Below, one piece after another: positions 1 through 7,352 of a stretch of DNA of 64,000 nucleotides. The notes under the pieces are model-generated. The model searched no databases. It was given only the letters and a program-made list of their open reading frames with translations, and was not told the origin of the DNA. Origin of the DNA: Enterococcus saigonensis (GTDB lineage: Bacteria > Bacillota > Bacilli > Lactobacillales > Enterococcaceae); assembly GCF_011397115.1 (NCBI RefSeq), contig NZ_AP022822.1, positions 2,584,001-2,648,000 of the forward strand, read 5' to 3'. The first letter of the stretch is position 1; each line of letters begins with the position of its first letter. Made by a program: the position numbers and the translations under genes.

Positions 1-698
1 CTGTGTGGGCAGGCGCTTTATCTTCTTATGGCGGTGAAAACTTCAAAAAAGAAATGGTGACAAACAAATCTGCCTTTAAAAAAGGGCAACCAATGCGTGC
101 AGTCATGGATATGATTTACGAATTAGCGAAAGCTGGCTTAATTGAAAAAGATCCCGTTACGTTAGAGACGCAACAAGCCCAACAACAATTAGCCGATGGC
201 AAGATTGCCATGCTAATGAGTGGCTCACAAGATGTCGCCCCAATTCAAAAGTTAAGTAAAGACACGATTAATATCATGCCATTCCCACATTTATTAGCTG
301 GTAAAACCAGTTTAGCTCTGGGTGCCCCTTCTGTAATTGGTATTAACAAAAATTCTAACAATAAAGTTGCTGCCAAAGCATTCTTAGACTTTTTTATTGA
401 TCCTGCTTCTGGACATGCCAAAGATATGGGCGGCATGACTCCTGTTAAAGCTAAGCTTGATGCCAGTGAACAAAAAGCGATCAAAGAAAACAACGTCATC
501 TTGACTGCCCCAGCAACTGATCCTGCTATTGAGGCAAAATACAGCGCCATCGCAAACGAAGTTGGCGTTGGACGCTTAACTGACGTCTTACAAAAAACAG
601 TGAATATCGCCTTATACCCTGATCAAAATGAAAGTTATCAAGAGTATGTCGCAAGCCTAGAGAAAAAATGGGAGGCTGCAGCAAAAGCCCATGAATAA
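1..698 (+). CDS. Sugar ABC transporter substrate-binding protein (5'-partial)
   Basis: This is the C-terminal part (about 231 residues) of an extracellular solute-binding protein of the maltose/multiple-sugar type; the start and lipobox lie before the window. It would capture a carbohydrate outside the membrane and pass it to the two permeases encoded next. The visible part shows family features: a GAPSVIGIN-like strand, a conserved AAKAFLDFF helix, and a C-terminal helix ending in EKKWEAAAKA. It overlaps the first permease gene by 8 bp, so the genes are translationally coupled. The substrate cannot be told from this fragment. Confidence 0.85.
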   Translation, partial: VWAGALSSYGGENFKKEMVTNKSAFKKGQPMRAVMDMIYELAKAGLIEKDPVTLETQQAQQQLADGKIAMLMSGSQDVAPIQKLSKDTINIMPFPHLLAGKTSLALGAPSVIGINKNSNNKVAAKAFLDFFIDPASGHAKDMGGMTPVKAKLDASEQKAIKENNVILTAPATDPAIEAKYSAIANEVGVGRLTDVLQKTVNIALYPDQNESYQEYVASLEKKWEAAAKAHE

Positions 699-1563
699 GC
701 GCAGCCTAAAAAGAGAGGAAAAGCAGACTATTCTGCTTTTTCTCTCTTTACCGCTTTTATTGTTACTAATTTTTGGACTCTTACCCATTGCAACCTTAAT
801 TTACAATAGCTTTACCGATTGGGATGGTTTATCTGTTGAAAAAAACGTTATCGGATTTAAAAACTATCTCACTATTTGGCAAGATCCAGTTTATTTTCAG
901 GCTTTTACCACCAATCTCTTTTACTTAGGTTCTGGTCTGTTACAAATCGTCATTGCCCTAGTTTTAGCCATTTTATTGTCCACAAAAACCTATGGCAAAA
1001 ATATTTTTAAGGCGGTGATTGTTTTTCCGATTATGATCAGCGGAGTTGCAACTTCTTTGATTTTCCGATTGTTTTTTGAACCCGATGGCTCATTTGATCA
1101 GCTTTTGCATTTTTTGCATTTAAGTAAATTTATTCGCTTCTGGTTGGGAGATCCCGCTGTGGCCAATTATACTCTGGCCTTTATTTCCTTATGGCGTCAC
1201 TTGGGCACGAGTTTTTTATTGTATTTTGCAGCGATCCAAGGTCTTCCCCAGGTCTATCAACAAGCGGCTAGTTTAGAAGGTGCTAACTTATGGCAACAAA
1301 CCCGCTACATTATTTTGCCAAATATTCGTACCGTTTTAAAGCTGAACTTTATTTTACTCACTATTGGAGCCGTTTCCGCCTTTGAAATCCCGCTAATTAT
1401 GACAAATGGTGCCAATGGAACAGCAACTTTTTTAGTGCAAACCATGAAAGTCGCCTTTGATCAAAAACTAGTTGGCCTAGGCTCTAGTCTAGCAGTTTTA
1501 ATGTCTTTGATTATTATTGCACTAAGTCTCATACAACAACGTTTTCAAAAGGAGGATAATTAA
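691..1563 (+). CDS. Sugar ABC transporter permease, MalF-type
   Basis: Inner-membrane subunit of a carbohydrate importer, 290 aa, the usual length for Gram-positive MalF/UgpA-like permeases. Hydrophobic segments begin around residue 14. The EAA loop that docks the ATPase is visible near residue 190 (QQAASLEGANLWQQ followed by ILPNI). It follows the binding protein with an 8-bp overlap and precedes the second permease with no gap. No ATPase gene is present nearby, so the importer probably uses a shared MsmK/MalK-type ATPase encoded elsewhere, as is common in Firmicutes. Confidence 0.9.
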   Translation: MNKRSLKREEKQTILLFLSLPLLLLLIFGLLPIATLIYNSFTDWDGLSVEKNVIGFKNYLTIWQDPVYFQAFTTNLFYLGSGLLQIVIALVLAILLSTKTYGKNIFKAVIVFPIMISGVATSLIFRLFFEPDGSFDQLLHFLHLSKFIRFWLGDPAVANYTLAFISLWRHLGTSFLLYFAAIQGLPQVYQQAASLEGANLWQQTRYIILPNIRTVLKLNFILLTIGAVSAFEIPLIMTNGANGTATFLVQTMKVAFDQKLVGLGSSLAVLMSLIIIALSLIQQRFQKEDN

Positions 1564-2382
1564 ATGAAAATTCTAGCCAAAATTAGCAAATATTTCTTTT
1601 TATGCGTATGGCTGTTTATTTGCTGTTATCCTCTTTTAACTGTATTTTTTGGCTCTTTTAAAACCTACCAAGAATTCAACGCCACCCGCGGGATTACCCC
1701 ACCCACACAGTGGCACTTTGAAAACTATCGTCTTGCTTTTACCTCCGGTAATCTGCCGCAAGCTTTTATCAATACCTTTATTTTAGTTTTTTGTGGCGTT
1801 TGTGGCAGTGTTGTAATTGGCTCTATGGTGGCTTATGTTTTGAATCGTTTTGATTTTCCTTTCAAAAAACTGGTTATTGGTGCTTATTTTTTTATCTCAA
1901 TGGTTCCAATGGTCGTCTCGCAAATTTCTACCTTTAAAATAATCACCGCATTAGGATTTTACGATCGCTTAATTGCCCCTATCGTGATTTATTTAGGTGC
2001 AGATGTCGTGATGATTTACGTTTATTTACAAATGTATGAAAAAATCCCTATTGAATTGGATAAAGCCGCACTCCTAGAAGGGGCCAGCTTTTTTCAAATC
2101 TACCGTCAGATTTTGTTTCCTTTATTGCGTCCGGCTACCGGAACTGTCATCGTTTTAAAAATGATTAGCATTTACAACGATTTTTATATTCCCTTTTTAT
2201 ATTTGCCGGGCTCAACACACGGGACAGTGGCCACCGCCCTTTACCGCTTTATGGGACCTAATCAAACCAATTGGCAAGTAATTTGTGCCTTAGTAATTTT
2301 AAGTATTCTCCCGATGTTAATTGTCTTTTTAGCCTTACAAAAATATATTTATGAAAGCTTGGCAGGAGGTGTTAAAAGTTGA
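1564..2382 (+). CDS. Sugar ABC transporter permease, MalG-type
   Basis: Second membrane subunit of the importer, 272 aa, MalG/UgpE-like. The EAA-type cytoplasmic loop is visible near residue 165 (DKAALLEGASFFQIYRQILFP). The AGGAGG site near 2364-2369, at the end of this gene, serves the next gene, whose TTG start overlaps this stop. It acts as a heterodimer with the preceding permease. Confidence 0.9.
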   Translation: MKILAKISKYFFLCVWLFICCYPLLTVFFGSFKTYQEFNATRGITPPTQWHFENYRLAFTSGNLPQAFINTFILVFCGVCGSVVIGSMVAYVLNRFDFPFKKLVIGAYFFISMVPMVVSQISTFKIITALGFYDRLIAPIVIYLGADVVMIYVYLQMYEKIPIELDKAALLEGASFFQIYRQILFPLLRPATGTVIVLKMISIYNDFYIPFLYLPGSTHGTVATALYRFMGPNQTNWQVICALVILSILPMLIVFLALQKYIYESLAGGVKS

Positions 2383-3329
2383 ATATCCTTACTTTTTTTA
2401 AAGGGTTCCCGAAACGAGCTTATACCGTCATGGAAGTGCGTACCGGCTTTGCCACTGGACTGCCGGTTTTAAGTGGGAGTTTTTTTGGGGCGTATTTAAC
2501 TGGAGAAATTCATTGGTTATACATGATTTTATTTTTTATCGCCGGTTTTTGCTTTAATATTGTTGCAAACACGGCTAACGAAATGCGGGCTTATTTAGCC
2601 AAAGAAGAAAACGAAACAACTTTCACCTACCATAAGGGCAGTGAAGGGCTTGTCCGCGGTGACGCAAAATTTTTTGATGCTGTTTTCGTTTTACTCCTCA
2701 TGATTGCGCTAGGCGGCATTTGCGGGCTTTTACTGGTTTTTCTTACCAAAGATTTATTGTTGCTGGCCTGGGGATTAATTGGCTTACTGGCGGCAATTAC
2801 TTACTCTCTTGGACCAAAACCTTATTTACTTTATCCAGTAGGAGAAGTTGTTTCAGGTTTTTTTGTCGGTGGACTTGCTTGCTACTTAGCAGGACGTACA
2901 CAAATGGGCAGTGGCAATTGGCAGTTGCTTCTATACAGTGTGGTCCCCATGATTTTAACTGTTTTTTTAATGTCTACCAACAATGTCGGCGACTACGAAA
3001 AAGATCGTGGTATCCGAGTAACGCTACCGCACGTCATTGGATTTCGCAATGCGATATTAATCGTTATTCCAGAATTTTTAATTCTTTTTACCTGTTGGGT
3101 AATACTTTGGGTTACGCAGACTATTCCGTGGTGGCAATTTTTAATCGGCTGTCTAATTTTTTACCGTCAAGGCTGGCAACGCTGGTACAAAGATTACGTC
3201 AAAATCCCTAGTGTTTACCCAGAAATGGGACGGGAATATGGTCCTCGTCCTTTACTGTTGATTTATCACTTTAATACGTGGATGGCCTTTTTATTTTTCA
3301 TCCAAATCATGGGAAGGAAGTACTTATAA
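2379..3329 (+). CDS. UbiA-family prenyltransferase (MenA-like)
   Basis: A polytopic membrane protein of 316 aa resembling UbiA/MenA prenyltransferases, which attach a polyprenyl chain to an aromatic acceptor in quinone synthesis. The second Asp-rich motif is clear (NNVGDYEKDRG, around residue 200). The first is atypical: NTANEMRAYLAKEEN near residue 67 instead of a standard NDxxDxxxD. A TTG start at 2379, 9 nt after AGGAGG and overlapping the upstream stop, is the best start. Being locked in one operon with a sugar importer is unusual. The acceptor is unknown; a menaquinone-like role is inferred from family only. Confidence 0.8.
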   Translation: MNILTFFKGFPKRAYTVMEVRTGFATGLPVLSGSFFGAYLTGEIHWLYMILFFIAGFCFNIVANTANEMRAYLAKEENETTFTYHKGSEGLVRGDAKFFDAVFVLLLMIALGGICGLLLVFLTKDLLLLAWGLIGLLAAITYSLGPKPYLLYPVGEVVSGFFVGGLACYLAGRTQMGSGNWQLLLYSVVPMILTVFLMSTNNVGDYEKDRGIRVTLPHVIGFRNAILIVIPEFLILFTCWVILWVTQTIPWWQFLIGCLIFYRQGWQRWYKDYVKIPSVYPEMGREYGPRPLLLIYHFNTWMAFLFFIQIMGRKYL

Positions 3330-4159
3330 TGGAAAAAATCCGTTTGGTTCAAAATAAAATCAATCCCCTTGTATTACCTGTAATTTTCGCCGATAAACTC
3401 GGCTACTTTGAAAAATTTCATGTTCCTGTCGACTTAACCGTCACCGAAACATTTCAATTCGCACAAAAAAGCAGTTTTGTCGCCGGTGATGTCGATGCCA
3501 TGATGGGCGACTTGACTTTTTACTTTGATTACCGTCAACATGGAAAAGATGCTTTCGTTACCACCGATTTAACCCGTACCATCCAACTCTTAGCAAAAAA
3601 AGGCGCCCCTAAAGAAGGGCTGCGCGTCGGGGTTGCCCGCAAAGGACTGTTTCCCTTTTTTATGGCGCATGATTTAAAAACTGTTCTTAAGCAACCTGAA
3701 ATCGTCTGGATAAATAACACTTATGAACGCATTCAAATGTTGCAAAATGGGGAGATTGACGCCTTAGTTGCTATCGAACCTTTTATCACCGATATCTTAA
3801 AAACACAAAGCGATACCGAAATTTTATGGCACTCTAAAAATTCAGATAAAAATATGGTAATGTGGTGCTTTGATCGCAAATTTTATGATAACAATGTCGA
3901 AACAGTTACCAATTTCCACCACGCCTTAGAAGCCGCTGCAAAAAACTTCAACGCGCTTTCAGCCGATGATAAAGTACTGCAGGCAATAAAAATAGCGCAA
4001 TATACACCTGAAGCCGCTGAAAATTTACGCCACTTTACCTTTGAAAAACAGCATAATTACGCGACTAAAGATTTTGAATTATTAGCAGATTTCTTATGGC
4101 AAACAGGTGAAGTAAGCCAGAAGTATCACACAAAAGATTGCTTGCGAAAGGTGTTTTAG
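3329..4159 (+). CDS. NMT1/THI5-like periplasmic-binding-fold protein without signal peptide
   Basis: A 276-aa protein starting at the ATG that overlaps the UbiA stop (TAATG), preceded by GGAAGGAAG. It resembles NMT1/THI5-like or MqnA-like two-lobed binding proteins: an N-terminal strand-helix with PLVLPVIFADKLGYFEKFHV, a mid region with DAMMGDLTF, and the EIDALVAIEPFI hinge. No signal peptide or lipobox is visible, so it is either cytosolic (an enzyme or sensor) or secreted by an unknown route. It is the last gene of the operon and is followed by a strong dyad. A role with the prenyltransferase in quinone or aromatic metabolism is possible but unproven. Confidence 0.6.
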   Translation: MEKIRLVQNKINPLVLPVIFADKLGYFEKFHVPVDLTVTETFQFAQKSSFVAGDVDAMMGDLTFYFDYRQHGKDAFVTTDLTRTIQLLAKKGAPKEGLRVGVARKGLFPFFMAHDLKTVLKQPEIVWINNTYERIQMLQNGEIDALVAIEPFITDILKTQSDTEILWHSKNSDKNMVMWCFDRKFYDNNVETVTNFHHALEAAAKNFNALSADDKVLQAIKIAQYTPEAAENLRHFTFEKQHNYATKDFELLADFLWQTGEVSQKYHTKDCLRKVF

Positions 4160-4273
4160 GTGCATTTCTTCCTGATGAAGTGTATTCTTGTTGCGCTGTT
4201 TTGCCGAAAAATTTTAGTGCGGAATCTTGCGTAGTTAGTGTTACGTAAAATAATTCAAAATAATCTTGTTTAA

Positions 4274-4356
4274 ATAAAAAAACCCTAAATAAAATGCGCT
4301 AGAAAGCCGATTTAGTGATTGTATCTGCTGACGAATTTTATTTGGGGGTATTTTTT
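4274..4356. terminator. Long imperfect inverted repeat between convergent genes
   Basis: Arms AAAAAACCC-tAAATAAAAT and ATTTTATTT-GGGGGTaTTTTTT enclose about 40 nt. The dyad sits between the end of the sugar/UbiA operon (+) and the end of the DUF2871 gene (-) and has A- and T-runs on both sides, so a bidirectional terminator is the simplest reading. Confidence 0.6.
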
Positions 4357-4379
4357 GTGCAGGATATTTATTTCACAAT

Positions 4380-4796
4380 CTATTCTCTTACCAAAGCTCT
4401 TTTCACCGCCAACAACAGCATCAACAAGGCTGTTGCTACTAAAATATGAGTTAAACCTGCAATACCTGCAATCATGCTATTCATACTGTGACTAACTTCT
4501 GTTCCGTAAACTTGCAATACACCTCTCACTGTCATCATAATTATCATTAGCGGCAAGCCGATGTTATACAGGAGGTAAAAACGTTGGTAAAGTTTGCTTT
4601 CTGCCAAATTGCTGATTTTAAAAAGAATAGCGACAAATAAAAATACGGCTACCCCTAAAGCTAAAAGGTGCGTATGTAAAACACGCAACACCGTCGCACT
4701 GGTAAAATCATTGAATTTTGTGAATTCTCGATAAAACACGCCTGCTACCATTGCCAAAATAAAATAAGCGATGGCGGTATTCATTACTTTTTTCAT
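4380..4796 (-). CDS. DUF2871 family membrane protein (chromosomal copy)
   Basis: About 138 aa starting at MKKVMNTA, 11 nt after AAGGA; a longer reading to 4850 would overlap the upstream gene. Four hydrophobic segments are visible. Conserved features are the REFTKF motif near residue 25, a VLHTHLLALG segment with paired His, and FYLLYNIGL. These match DUF2871, a small integral-membrane family of unknown function that often sits near TetR regulators. A homologue with the same motifs (REL-TKW, LHTHTLVLG, FYITYNIGL) lies at 41661-42071 in the mobile element. It follows the 4819-5232 gene by 22 bp. Confidence 0.75.
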   Translation of the reverse strand: MKKVMNTAIAYFILAMVAGVFYREFTKFNDFTSATVLRVLHTHLLALGVAVFLFVAILFKISNLAESKLYQRFYLLYNIGLPLMIIMMTVRGVLQVYGTEVSHSMNSMIAGIAGLTHILVATALLMLLLAVKRALVRE

Positions 4797-4818
4797 CTTC
4801 TTCACATTCCTTTCCGAT

Positions 4819-5232
4819 TCATTTTTTTGCTTTAAAAAAATTGATGCCAAATAAAACGCCGGCTAAAAATAAAGCTGTGCCTAAGCCTGTATAAAAAACG
4901 GCAATAAAACGATTGGGTAATAAATGAAAAGTGCGGATTGTGACTCCACCAATTATCATTACCGCCATGATAAGAAATGATTTTACATCAAAAAATTTTA
5001 AGAAAAATTGTTTTTCTTCATCATAGTGGTCAATTCGTAAAGTATGTTTGGTGACTAATTTAGAAAAAATCATAAACCAAAATGTTACAAAAACGAGGAC
5101 TGATAAAAATAAATTAAAAAACGTGACGTATCCTGTATACGTTTCAATCCCAATTTTTAAAATATTAAAGCCTGCCACCAGCCATACAAGACTTGCCAAA
5201 AGTAATAAATTATTTTTTTTGATCATATTCAA
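4819..5232 (-). CDS. Hypothetical four-helix membrane protein
   Basis: A 137-aa protein with hydrophobic stretches around residues 8-28, 35-58, 90-105 and 112-132, and a charged segment between the second and third (KHTLRIDHYDEEKQFF). No family is recognised. It is first in a two-gene unit with the DUF2871 gene and has a TetR-type operator-like palindrome at 5249-5266 just before its start, so it is probably controlled by the neighbouring TetR regulator. Confidence 0.6.
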   Translation of the reverse strand: MNMIKKNNLLLLASLVWLVAGFNILKIGIETYTGYVTFFNLFLSVLVFVTFWFMIFSKLVTKHTLRIDHYDEEKQFFLKFFDVKSFLIMAVMIIGGVTIRTFHLLPNRFIAVFYTGLGTALFLAGVLFGINFFKAKK

Positions 5233-5248
5233 AACCTGCCTTTTTCTG

Positions 5249-5266
5249 AAAGTGAACCTCGTTCAT
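5249..5266. promoter_or_regulatory. Probable TetR operator before the DUF2871 operon
   Basis: AAAGTGAACCTCGTTCAT at 5249-5266 recurs in reverse orientation with two changes at 5968-5985, upstream of the tetR gene itself. The shared 18-bp site at both promoters suggests that one regulator controls both. Confidence 0.6.
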
Positions 5267-5378
5267 TTTATTTGATAAAAAAATCACTTCGATTTGTCCC
5301 AAATTTAGAATGGAAAATACCTTAGCTAGTGTATTTGCTAGCTTACAAAGTCATCTGTCCATCGGTTTTTAAGACAAA

Positions 5379-5933
5379 TTAATAAAGTGAATTTTTTACA
5401 AGTTGTAAAATAGCAACTGATTTTTCTTCATGGGTAATCTCATATAAAAACAGCTCAAAAATATAGTCAACATATTGCGAAGCTGTCAAATTATCATCAA
5501 ATAAACCTTGACGTACCTGTTGATCTTTTAAAAGTGTCTTAACTAAGCCTGCTTTTATGTGTTGCCAGTAATTTTCCATCATTTTTTGACCCCGCTGCTT
5601 TTCATCAAAAGCCAATACTAAAGCATGACTGGTAAAAAAATTAGGATACTGCTGCTTTGCTATTTCTACACTTTTAAATAGGGCTTCCAGACATTTTGAA
5701 AAGCTGTCAAATTCATAGGAATTATCTGAAAGATGAAAAATATCGGACCAGATACTCCCAATTGTAGCAGTTAAAAGCTGTCCTTTATTGGGAAAATAAT
5801 TGTAGACAGCACCAACTGAAATACCGCTACGTGTTGCAACTTCACGGATACTAATAGCTTCAATTCCTTTTTCAGCCACAATTTTCTTACAACAAGCAAT
5901 TAGTTCTGCCCGAGAGCTCACCGTATTGTTCAC
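5379..5933 (-). CDS. TetR/AcrR family transcriptional regulator
   Basis: 184 aa. The N-terminal HTH is typical of the family: GIEAISIREVATRSGISVGAVYNYFPNKGQLL at residues 19-50. The ligand domain cannot be assigned. A GTG start at 5933 follows an AGAGGGGG site. Two palindromic sites lie just upstream (5958-5985), one of which is shared with the promoter of the 4380-5232 unit. It therefore probably represses itself and that unit. Confidence 0.85.
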   Translation of the reverse strand: MNNTVSSRAELIACCKKIVAEKGIEAISIREVATRSGISVGAVYNYFPNKGQLLTATIGSIWSDIFHLSDNSYEFDSFSKCLEALFKSVEIAKQQYPNFFTSHALVLAFDEKQRGQKMMENYWQHIKAGLVKTLLKDQQVRQGLFDDNLTASQYVDYIFELFLYEITHEEKSVAILQLVKNSLY

Positions 5934-5957
5934 CTTTTTTCCCCCTCTTCAAAATGT

Positions 5958-5985
5958 GTTCATCAATATGAACAACGTTCACTTT
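5958..5985. promoter_or_regulatory. Overlapping palindromes upstream of tetR
   Basis: GTTCATCAATATGAAC (5958-5973, perfect 6-bp arms) overlaps ATGAACAACGTTCACTTT (5968-5985). The second matches the site before the DUF2871 operon, which supports autoregulation by the TetR protein. Confidence 0.6.
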
Positions 5986-6073
5986 AGATTTTACCCACGA
6001 ATATTATTTTCGTCAACACAAATGCGCCGACCTATCCTTTCATTAAAGTGCTATCCATAAAAATCCAATCAAA

Positions 6074-6168
6074 GTTCAGCAAAAGTCGCTTATAAAACAG
6101 TTTTAAATTTGCACACTGCGCTAATTTCCCTGTTTTATAAGCGACTTTTTAAACATAGCTGAAGGTAG
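6074..6168. repeat. 20-bp perfect inverted repeat downstream of dus
   Basis: AAAAGTCGCTTATAAAACAG at 6081-6100 is exactly mirrored at 6130-6149, with outer TTCAGC/GCTGAA arms. The loop is 29 nt. It follows the stop of the dihydrouridine synthase gene (minus strand) and can act as its terminator, but the stem is unusually long and could also be a small inverted-repeat element. Confidence 0.65.
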
Positions 6169-6187
6169 TTTTACGATTTCCTTTGGC

Positions 6188-7156
6188 TTAAACAAAATAT
6201 TTTTGTTCAAAATCTGTTAAGATTTCGCGGACCTCTGGGATTGATTTTGTTTCCATTAAGCGAATTCGTAAATCATTTGCCCCAGGAAATCCTTTCAGGT
6301 AAATTTTGAAAAAGCGATGTAAGTCTACAATCGAACGAGGGACAGCATTTGCATATCGCTCTTGTAAATCCAATTGTAAATAAAGTAAATCTATTAATTC
6401 TTTAGGCGTATGTGCCTTTGGCATCCTTTCAAAAGCATACGGGTTTTTAAAAACACCACGACCTATCATAAGCCCATCAACTCCATATTTTTCTGCCAGT
6501 GCTAAACCCATTTGCCGGTCTAAAATATCACCATTGATTGTAATTAACGTTTGAGGTGCTAATTGATTACGCAGTTGCAAGATTTGGGGAATTAAATCCC
6601 AATGTGCGGCTACTTTACTCATTTCTTTTCTAGTTCGCATGTGTACTGATAGATTAGCAATATCTTGTTTCAGCAAATGACTGATCCAATCTTCCAACTC
6701 AAGCGAATCGTTAAAGCCAATCCGGGTTTTCACACTCACCGGTAAACCGCCAGCTTTAGCGGCCGCAATTAATTCTGCTGCCACTTCTGGACGTAAAATC
6801 AGACCGCTGCCTTTGCCCCGCTCTGCCACATTTGGGACCGGACAGCCCATATTTAGATCAATCCCTTTAAAGCCCATCTTTGCTAACGCTATACTCATTT
6901 CACGAAAATATTCGGGTTTATCCCCCCAAATATGAGCGACCATTGGTTGTTCATCTTCAGTAAAAACTAAACGCCCGCGTACACTTTTTATCCCCTCCGG
7001 ATGACAAAAGCTATCTGAATTAGTAAATTCAGTAAAAAAAACATCTGGTGCTCCGGCAGCTTTAATCACATGGCGAAATGTCACGTCCGTCACATCTTCC
7101 ATCGGTGCCAAAACAAAAAAGGGCTTTGGTAAATCGGCCCAAAAATTATGCGTCAT
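6188..7156 (-). CDS. dus: tRNA-dihydrouridine synthase
   Basis: 322 aa; an FMN-dependent enzyme that reduces uridine in the D-loop of tRNA. The TIM-barrel start FVLAPMEDVTDVTFRHVI is typical. The catalytic cysteine is in GIDLNMGCPVPNVAERGKGSG (around residues 98-118), followed by PVSVKTRIGF and the FMN-phosphate segment DGLMIGRGVFKNPYAF. Length and motifs are complete. It is a single-gene unit between two dyads. The Dus subtype is not assigned. Confidence 0.92.
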   Translation of the reverse strand: MTHNFWADLPKPFFVLAPMEDVTDVTFRHVIKAAGAPDVFFTEFTNSDSFCHPEGIKSVRGRLVFTEDEQPMVAHIWGDKPEYFREMSIALAKMGFKGIDLNMGCPVPNVAERGKGSGLILRPEVAAELIAAAKAGGLPVSVKTRIGFNDSLELEDWISHLLKQDIANLSVHMRTRKEMSKVAAHWDLIPQILQLRNQLAPQTLITINGDILDRQMGLALAEKYGVDGLMIGRGVFKNPYAFERMPKAHTPKELIDLLYLQLDLQERYANAVPRSIVDLHRFFKIYLKGFPGANDLRIRLMETKSIPEVREILTDFEQKYFV

Positions 7157-7257
7157 TTTTTTATTCCTCCTGTTACTCCTACAAAATCCCTACGATTTTT
7201 AAAGTATTGTCATTATACTAAGGAACTTGCAAAGAAGCAAAAATGTAAATTAACTAC

Positions 7258-7291
7258 AAAAGAGGCTGTGACATGTCACAACCTCTTTTTA
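7258..7291. terminator. Bidirectional terminator between dus and the adhesin gene
   Basis: AAGAGGctGTGACATGTCACaaCCTCTTTTT forms a near-perfect hairpin with A- and T-runs. It lies downstream of the adhesin gene (minus strand) and upstream of dus. Confidence 0.75.
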
Positions 7292-7352
7292 TCTAACTTT
7301 TTTATTTATTCAACTTACTTTGGGGAAGAATCCGATTTTAAACGGTAGTGAA

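Noticed and set aside
2720..3211. 163-aa reading frame overlapping the UbiA gene
   Set aside because: It lies inside the UbiA gene in another frame and has an atypical Arg/Cys/Trp-rich composition; no ribosome binding site.
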